Assembly: GCF_029193575.1 (NCBI RefSeq)
Contig: NZ_JARGCS010000047.1
Coordinates: 62,001-126,000, forward strand
Direction: 5' to 3'
From: Pseudomonas entomophila
Lineage (GTDB): Bacteria; Pseudomonadota; Gammaproteobacteria; Pseudomonadales; Pseudomonadaceae
Length of the DNA stretch: 64,000 nt
Positions 59,435 to 64,000 of the stretch are shown in pieces. The notes under the pieces were generated by a model, which saw only the letters and a program-made list of their open reading frames with translations, made no database searches and was not told the origin of the DNA. How positions within the stretch are numbered: position 1 is the first letter of the stretch; every line of letters begins with the position of its first letter. The position numbers and the translations under genes are program-made.

Positions 59435-61105
59435 TCAGCTGTCGAGGGCCTTGTACTTCTCGCGCAGGTGGTTACGGATCCACACCGCCGAGAGGTTGAG
59501 GGTGGCGATCACCAGCACCAGCAGCAGCGCGGTGGCGTACACCAGCGGCCGCGCGGCCTCGACGTTGGGGCTTTGGAAACCGACGTCGTAGATGTGGAAG
59601 CCCAGGTGCATGATCTTCTGGTCCAGGTGCAGGTAGGGGTAGTTGCCATCCACCGGCAGCGACGGCGCCAGTTTCACCACGCCCACCAGCATCAGCGGCG
59701 CCACTTCGCCGGCGGCGCGGGCCACGGCGAGGATCATGCCGGTCATCATCGCCGGGCTGGCCATCGGCAGGACGATCTTCCACAGCGTCTCGGCCTTGGT
59801 CGCGCCCAGGGCCAGCGAGCCTTCGCGCACGGTCCGCGGGATCCGCGCCAGGCCTTCCTCGGTGGCCACGATCACCACCGGCACCGCCAGCAGCGCCAGG
59901 GTCAGCGAGGCCCACAGCAGGCCCGGGGTACCCAGGGTAGGCGCCGGCAGCGACTCGGGGAAGAACAGCCGGTCGATCGAGCCGCCCAGCACGTAGACGA
60001 AGAAGCCCAGGCCGAACACGCCGTAGACGATCGCCGGAACACCGGCCAGGTTGTTCACCGCGATGCGGATCAACCGGGTCACCGGGCCCTGCTTGGCGTA
60101 TTCACGCAGGTACACCGCCGCCAGCACGCCGAACGGGGTGACGATCACGGCCATGATCAGGGTCATCATCACGGTGCCGAAGATCGCCGGGAAGATACCG
60201 CCCTCGGTGTTGGCTTCACGCGGGTCGTCGCTGAGGAACTCCCAGACCTTGGCGAAGTAGGCACCGAGCTTGGTGGTGATCGACATGCCGTTGGGCTGGA
60301 TGGCATGCACCACCTTGCTCAGGTTGATCTCCACCTGGCGGCCATTGCCATCGCGGGCCACCAGGCTGTCGCGGGCGAAGGCCTGGTGCAGGCCGGTGAG
60401 GCGCTCTTCGATGGCCTTGTAGCGGCTGTTCAGCTCGGCGCGCTCGGCCTCGATGTCGGCCTGGGCGGCGGCGTCCAGCTTGCCGTCCAGCTCCAGCTTG
60501 CGGCTGTGCAGGCGCAGGCGCTCCAGGCCATGGTTGATGGCGCCGATGTCCTTCTTCTCCAGGCTCTGCAGCTGGTCGTTCAGCTCGCTGGCGCGCTTGA
60601 GGCGGCTTTGCAGCTCGTTCCACGCGCTTGGGCCTTCGGCGACCACGCGGCCTTCTTCCTTGACGCTGACCAGGTAGCCGTAGAAGTTGCCCCACTCGCG
60701 GCGCTCCAGGGCGATCAGGTCGACCGGCTTGCGCTGGTCCACCAGCCATTCGCCGACCAGCCAGGTGAAGTCGCTGCCGTTGAGGTCGCGGTTACCGACC
60801 TTGACCAGCTCGCGGGTCATGAACTCCGGGCCCTGGTCGGGCACCGGCAAGCCGGCGCTCTTGAGGCGCTCACGCGGCACTTCTTCCTTCTGCACCACTT
60901 CGCCGACGATCACATGGTCGGCCTGGCCCGGTACCTTGTAGGTGGCCTGGACCAGGTCGGCTGGCCAGAAATGGCCCAGGCCGCGCACGGCGATCACTGC
61001 CAGCAGGCCGACGGTCATGATCACCGCCATGGCGACCGCGCCACCGCTGATCCACACGCCGGGAGCACCGCTCTTGAACCAGCCTTTGAGGGAATCCTTT
61101 TTCAC
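59435..61105 (-). CDS. pstA: Phosphate ABC transporter permease PstA (long form)
   Basis: A 556-residue permease, much longer than the roughly 300 residues of E. coli PstA. After TM1 (VWISGGAVAMAVIMTVGLLA) a periplasmic insertion of about 270 residues includes a helical, probably coiled-coil stretch (ELQSRLKRASELNDQLQSLE). The permease core follows, with the EAA loop near LALGATKAETLWKIVLPMAS. Start is GTG at 61105. Long PstA forms are known in pseudomonads. Confidence 0.93.
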   Translation of the reverse strand: MKKDSLKGWFKSGAPGVWISGGAVAMAVIMTVGLLAVIAVRGLGHFWPADLVQATYKVPGQADHVIVGEVVQKEEVPRERLKSAGLPVPDQGPEFMTRELVKVGNRDLNGSDFTWLVGEWLVDQRKPVDLIALERREWGNFYGYLVSVKEEGRVVAEGPSAWNELQSRLKRASELNDQLQSLEKKDIGAINHGLERLRLHSRKLELDGKLDAAAQADIEAERAELNSRYKAIEERLTGLHQAFARDSLVARDGNGRQVEINLSKVVHAIQPNGMSITTKLGAYFAKVWEFLSDDPREANTEGGIFPAIFGTVMMTLIMAVIVTPFGVLAAVYLREYAKQGPVTRLIRIAVNNLAGVPAIVYGVFGLGFFVYVLGGSIDRLFFPESLPAPTLGTPGLLWASLTLALLAVPVVIVATEEGLARIPRTVREGSLALGATKAETLWKIVLPMASPAMMTGMILAVARAAGEVAPLMLVGVVKLAPSLPVDGNYPYLHLDQKIMHLGFHIYDVGFQSPNVEAARPLVYATALLLVLVIATLNLSAVWIRNHLREKYKALDS

Positions 61106-61122
61106 GGATCTCTACCTTTCTA

Positions 61123-63411
61123 TCAAAGCGAGGAGTATTTCTTGCGCAGGCGCTGGCGAATCAGCTCGGCCAAGGTGTTCATGACGAACGTGAACATCAG
61201 CAGCACGAGGGCGGCGAGGAACAGCACACGATAGTGGCTGCCGCCGACTTCCGATTCAGGCATTTCCACGGCCACGTTGGCGGCCAGGGTGCGCATGCCC
61301 TCGAACAGGTTCAGCTCCATCACCGGGGTGTTGCCGGTGGCCATGAGCACGATCATGGTCTCGCCCACCGCACGGCCCATGCCGATCATCAGCGCCGAGA
61401 AGATGCCCGGGCTGGCGGTGAGGATGACCACGCGGGTCAGGGTCTGCCACGGCGTCGCGCCTAGGGCCAGGGAGCCCAGGGTCAGGCTGCGCGGCACGCT
61501 GAACACGGCGTCTTCGGCGATCGAGTAGATGTTCGGGATGACCGCGAAGCCCATGGCGATACCAACCACCAGGGCGTTGCGCTGGTCGTAGGTGATGCCT
61601 AGGTCGTGGGTGATCCACAGGCGCATGTCGCCGCCGAAGAACCAGCTTTCCAGGAACGGGCTCATGTACAGGGCGAACCAGCCGATCGCCAGGATCACCG
61701 GGATCAGGATCGCCGCTTCCCAGCCATCCGGGATGCGCAGGCGGATCGACTCTGGCAGGCGGCTCCAGGCGAAGCCCGCGACCAGGATGCCGACCGGCAG
61801 GATCAACAGCAGGCTGAACACGCCTGGCAGGTGGCCCTCGAGGTACGGCGCCAGGAACAGGCCGGCGAAGAAGCCGAGGATCACCGTCGGCATCGCTTCC
61901 ATCAGCTCGATCACCGGCTTGACCTTGCGGCGCATGCCCGGGGCCATGAAGTAGGCGGTGTAGATGGCGGCGGCGATGGCCAGCGGGGCAGCGAGGATCA
62001 TCGCGTAGAACGCGGCCTTCAGGGTACCGAAGGTCAGCGGCGACAAGCTCAGCTTGGGCTCGAAGTCGGTGTTCGACGCGGTGGACTGCCAGACGTACTT
62101 CGGCTCGTCATAGTTCTCGTACCACACCTTGCCCCACAGCGCGCTGAAGGAAACTTCCGGGTGCGGGTTGCGCAGGCTCAGCGGCAGCAGCTTGCCGCCT
62201 TCCTCGATGACGATGCGGTTGGCGCGTGGCGACAGCGCCAGGGTGCCGGCGCCCGGGGCCACCGGCTCGACCAGCAGGGTGCGGTGCGCGGTGCTGTGGA
62301 ACACACCGAGCTTGCCCTCGGTGTCCAGGGCGATGAAGCCCTTGCGGCGCTCCTCGGCATCGATCTGGGCGATCGGCGCCTTGCCCAGCTGGAAGCTGCG
62401 AATCAGCTTCAGGCGCGACTCGCCATCCGGGTCGCGGGCCATGAACCACTGGCTCAGGCCGCCCTTGGAGTCACCGAAGATCAGCGAGATGCCACCGACT
62501 AACTGGCCGCTGGCGGTGATTTCGGCATTGCCGTCCTCCAGCAGCTTGTAGCGGCCATTGAGGCTCTTCTCGCGCAGGCTGAAGACATCCGCCTGGGCAC
62601 GCCCGTTGAGCACGTACAGCCACTGCTGGCGCGGGTCGACGAAGATGGCTTTGACCGGCTCGGTCATCTGCGGCAGATCGATGCGGTTCTGCTCGGTGCT
62701 GACCTCGCCGGTCATCATGTTTTCCGTGCGTTCCAGCTTCACCACTTGCAGGTGCGAGCCGCTGGAGCCGGCCAGCAGCAGGGTCTCGCCGTTGACGTTG
62801 AGGCTCACATGCTCCAGGGCGTTGCCCTGGTCGTCGAGCACGAACGGCTGCTGACCGTAGGGGTAGTCGATGCCCGGCTCGATGGTCTTCTTGTTGTCCG
62901 GGTAGGTGATCTTGTAGGCGTGGTGGAACACCAGTGCCTGGCCGTTGGACAAGCCCAGCACCACCAGCGGGCTGCCCGGCTGGTCGCTGCCGATCGAGCT
63001 GACCTGGGTGCCCGCTGGCAAGGGCAGGTCGACGCGCTTGAGCTCGTTACCGGTCTTGGTGTCGAAGAACAGCGCCTGGCCTTTGTCGGAAACCCGCATG
63101 CCGACGAGGTTCTGCTCCTCGAGGGCGATCATCAGCGGCTTGCCGGCATCCTGTTGCAGCCAGGTTGGTTCCAGGGCCTTCTTGCTGGTCAGCTCGGCGC
63201 CCTGGAACAGCGGCAGCACCACATAGGCCAGGTAGAAGAAGATCAGCGTGATCGCCGCCAGCACGGCAAGCCCGCCCACCAGTACGTACCAGCGGGTCAG
63301 GCGGTCCTTGAGGGCGCGCATGCGGCGCTTGCGTTGCAACTCGGGCGTATTGAAGTCAATCCGCACGGGAGGGGAATTTTGGGTCATTGTGGAGTTGGCC
63401 AGATCATTCAT
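61123..63411 (-). CDS. pstC: Phosphate ABC transporter permease PstC (long form)
   Basis: A 762-residue permease, more than twice the length of E. coli PstC. TM1 (YVLVGGLAVLAAITLIFFYL) is followed by a roughly 370-residue extracytoplasmic region with repeated propeller-like strands (SDKGQALFFDTKTGNELKRV; VDPRQQWLYVLNGRAQADVF; IALDTEGKLGVFHSTAHRTL), then the six-helix permease core with EAA loop SLALGATPWQTLTRVVILTA. ATG 63411 chosen for AGGG upstream, but the nearby Pho-box promoter would start transcription almost there; an ATG at 63387 is the alternative. pstA follows after 17 nt. Confidence 0.92.
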   Translation of the reverse strand: MNDLANSTMTQNSPPVRIDFNTPELQRKRRMRALKDRLTRWYVLVGGLAVLAAITLIFFYLAYVVLPLFQGAELTSKKALEPTWLQQDAGKPLMIALEEQNLVGMRVSDKGQALFFDTKTGNELKRVDLPLPAGTQVSSIGSDQPGSPLVVLGLSNGQALVFHHAYKITYPDNKKTIEPGIDYPYGQQPFVLDDQGNALEHVSLNVNGETLLLAGSSGSHLQVVKLERTENMMTGEVSTEQNRIDLPQMTEPVKAIFVDPRQQWLYVLNGRAQADVFSLREKSLNGRYKLLEDGNAEITASGQLVGGISLIFGDSKGGLSQWFMARDPDGESRLKLIRSFQLGKAPIAQIDAEERRKGFIALDTEGKLGVFHSTAHRTLLVEPVAPGAGTLALSPRANRIVIEEGGKLLPLSLRNPHPEVSFSALWGKVWYENYDEPKYVWQSTASNTDFEPKLSLSPLTFGTLKAAFYAMILAAPLAIAAAIYTAYFMAPGMRRKVKPVIELMEAMPTVILGFFAGLFLAPYLEGHLPGVFSLLLILPVGILVAGFAWSRLPESIRLRIPDGWEAAILIPVILAIGWFALYMSPFLESWFFGGDMRLWITHDLGITYDQRNALVVGIAMGFAVIPNIYSIAEDAVFSVPRSLTLGSLALGATPWQTLTRVVILTASPGIFSALMIGMGRAVGETMIVLMATGNTPVMELNLFEGMRTLAANVAVEMPESEVGGSHYRVLFLAALVLLMFTFVMNTLAELIRQRLRKKYSSL

Positions 63412-63433
63412 GCGCACACCCTAGCGGTCCCGT

Positions 63434-63451
63434 ATGACAGAAACATGACAA
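63434..63451 (-). promoter_or_regulatory. Pho box upstream of pstC
   Basis: On the minus strand TTGTCAT-GTTT-CTGTCAT, matching the PhoB consensus in 13 of 14 repeat positions. A -10-like TAGGGT lies 10 nt downstream (63418-63423). It indicates a PhoB-activated promoter internal to the pst cluster, in addition to any in front of pstS. Confidence 0.82.
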
Positions 63452-63462
63452 TGCAGTGACGC

Positions 63463-63493
63463 AAAAAAGCCCGACGCTCAGGCACCCTGGCTT
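63463..63493 (-). terminator. Terminator/attenuator between pstS and pstC
   Basis: On the minus strand AAGCC...GGGCTTTTTT, with six T at the end; a larger pairing GGCACCCTG (63481-63489)/CAGGGTGCC (63528-63536) may compete. It would reduce read-through from pstS into pstC. Confidence 0.6.
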
Positions 63494-63556
63494 CGGACTG
63501 ATGAATTCGTGAAAGAGGCCGGCGCATCAGGGTGCCGACCCCTTCCCGGTTACTGC

Positions 63557-64000
63557 TTACTTCTTGGCAACGTTGGCGCTGTGGGACAGGCCCAGGTCAG
63601 CCAGGGTCTTCTCGACCACTTTGGCCGGCAGCGGGATGTAGCCATCCTTCACCACGACCTGCTGGCCAGCTTGCGACAGCACCAGCTTGACGAACTCGGC
63701 TTCCAGCGGGGCCAGAGGCTTGTTCGGGGCCTTGTTGACGTAGACGTACAGGAAGCGCGACAGCGGGTACTTGCCGTTCAGGGCGTTCTCTTCGGTGTCC
63801 TCGATGAACTCGCTGCTGCCTTTCTTGGCCAGGGCCACGGTCTTGACGCTGGCGGTCTTGTAGCCGATGCCCGAGTAGCCGATGCCGTTCAGCGAGGAAC
63901 TGATCGACTGCACGACCGACGCCGAGCCAGGCTGTTCGTTGACGTTAGGCTTGAAGTCGCCTTTGCACAGGGCTTCTTCCTTGAAGTAGCCGTAGGTGCC
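63557..64000 (-). CDS. pstS: Phosphate-binding protein PstS (N terminus outside window)
   Basis: The C-terminal 147 residues of the periplasmic phosphate-binding protein; the frame is open to the window edge. Recognisable are GTYGYFKEEALCKGDFKPNV, SISSSLNGIGYSGIGYKTAS, NGKYPLSRFLYVYVNKAPNK and the tail DGYIPLPAKVVEKTLADLGL. It captures phosphate for PstC-PstA. The start, signal peptide and most phosphate ligands lie beyond 64000. It is followed by a terminator and a new Pho box before pstC. Confidence 0.93.
   Translation of the reverse strand, partial: GTYGYFKEEALCKGDFKPNVNEQPGSASVVQSISSSLNGIGYSGIGYKTASVKTVALAKKGSSEFIEDTEENALNGKYPLSRFLYVYVNKAPNKPLAPLEAEFVKLVLSQAGQQVVVKDGYIPLPAKVVEKTLADLGLSHSANVAKK

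Noticed and set aside
58445..61234. A 929-codon plus-strand open frame opposite pstB and pstA
   Set aside because: Glutamine/histidine/alanine-rich shadow of the third-position GC bias; the minus-strand genes are certain.
1..64000. CRISPR array, tRNA, rRNA, prophage or insertion sequence
   Set aside because: No regular direct repeats with spacers, no recognisable cloverleaf or rRNA sequence, and no transposase, integrase or phage structural gene was seen.

Overview
This window is a GC-rich bacterial chromosome segment whose gene content and order match the Pseudomonas putida group (rep-xpt, dadA/alanine racemase with a divergent Lrp regulator, radC/coaBC-dut-algC-argB/pyrE/crc/rph, rpoZ-spoT-ridA, exbB-exbD-tonB, oxyR-recG, ubiC-ubiA, phoB-phoR, pstC-pstA-pstB-phoU). 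The species call is an inference from protein resemblance and synteny known to me; no database search was made. I see no rRNA, tRNA, CRISPR array, prophage, transposase or plasmid function. About 65 genes are tightly packed, and both ends are cut inside genes (rep on the left, pstS on the right).

Layout. 0-5 kb: the C-terminal 585 residues of Rep helicase, xanthine phosphoribosyltransferase, an acetyl-CoA hydrolase/transferase family protein and a periplasmic cytochrome c5. 5-17.7 kb: an amine and amino-acid catabolism zone with a PuuR-like XRE-cupin regulator, alanine racemase, D-amino acid dehydrogenase, an Lrp-type regulator, a PuuB-like oxidase, a MocR-type regulator, a phospholipase D-like lipoprotein, an MFS transporter, the KauB/PuuC aldehyde dehydrogenase, a small cupin and a small I78-like protein. 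17.8-29.7 kb: housekeeping genes (rpmB-rpmG, a peptide-type ABC binding protein, radC, coaBC, dut, algC, argB, pyrE, crc, rph, yicC, gmk). 29.8-34.7 kb: an APC permease, PuuD-like hydrolase, gamma-glutamylpolyamine synthetase and a divergent LysR regulator. With the oxidase and dehydrogenase further left these supply a complete gamma-glutamyl-putrescine route, scattered rather than in one operon.

34.8-47.3 kb: rpoZ-spoT-ridA (stringent response and imine detoxification), a lipoprotein, a small accessory gene pair of which one member is frameshifted, an SDR-type protein, the ExbB-ExbD-TonB energy transducer, oxyR-recG and a YbaK-HDOD two-domain protein. 47.3-51.8 kb: a small SCP2-like protein, HU, rubredoxin and its reductase, ubiC-ubiA and a small secreted repeat protein. 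51.9-64 kb: the phosphate regulon, with phoB-phoR behind a Pho box, a CNNM/CorC-type membrane protein, an M23 peptidase, a CheY-type response regulator, and phoU-pstB-pstA-pstC-pstS on the minus strand. A second, near-perfect Pho box lies directly in front of pstC, and phoU ends in a strong terminator.

Many intergenic gaps carry REP-like palindromes of one family (core resembling GCGGGCTCGCCCCGC or CCTATCGCGGGG), mostly after stop codons. The window is largely conserved core genome. I did not find a clear new multi-gene system. The items most worth a second look are the frameshifted DUF3077-like gene and its repeat-rich upstream interval, the enlarged PstC and PstA with an internal Pho box, the response regulator with a possible degenerate PilZ domain, the nested dyads in front of the XRE-cupin gene, and the long perfect inverted repeats.
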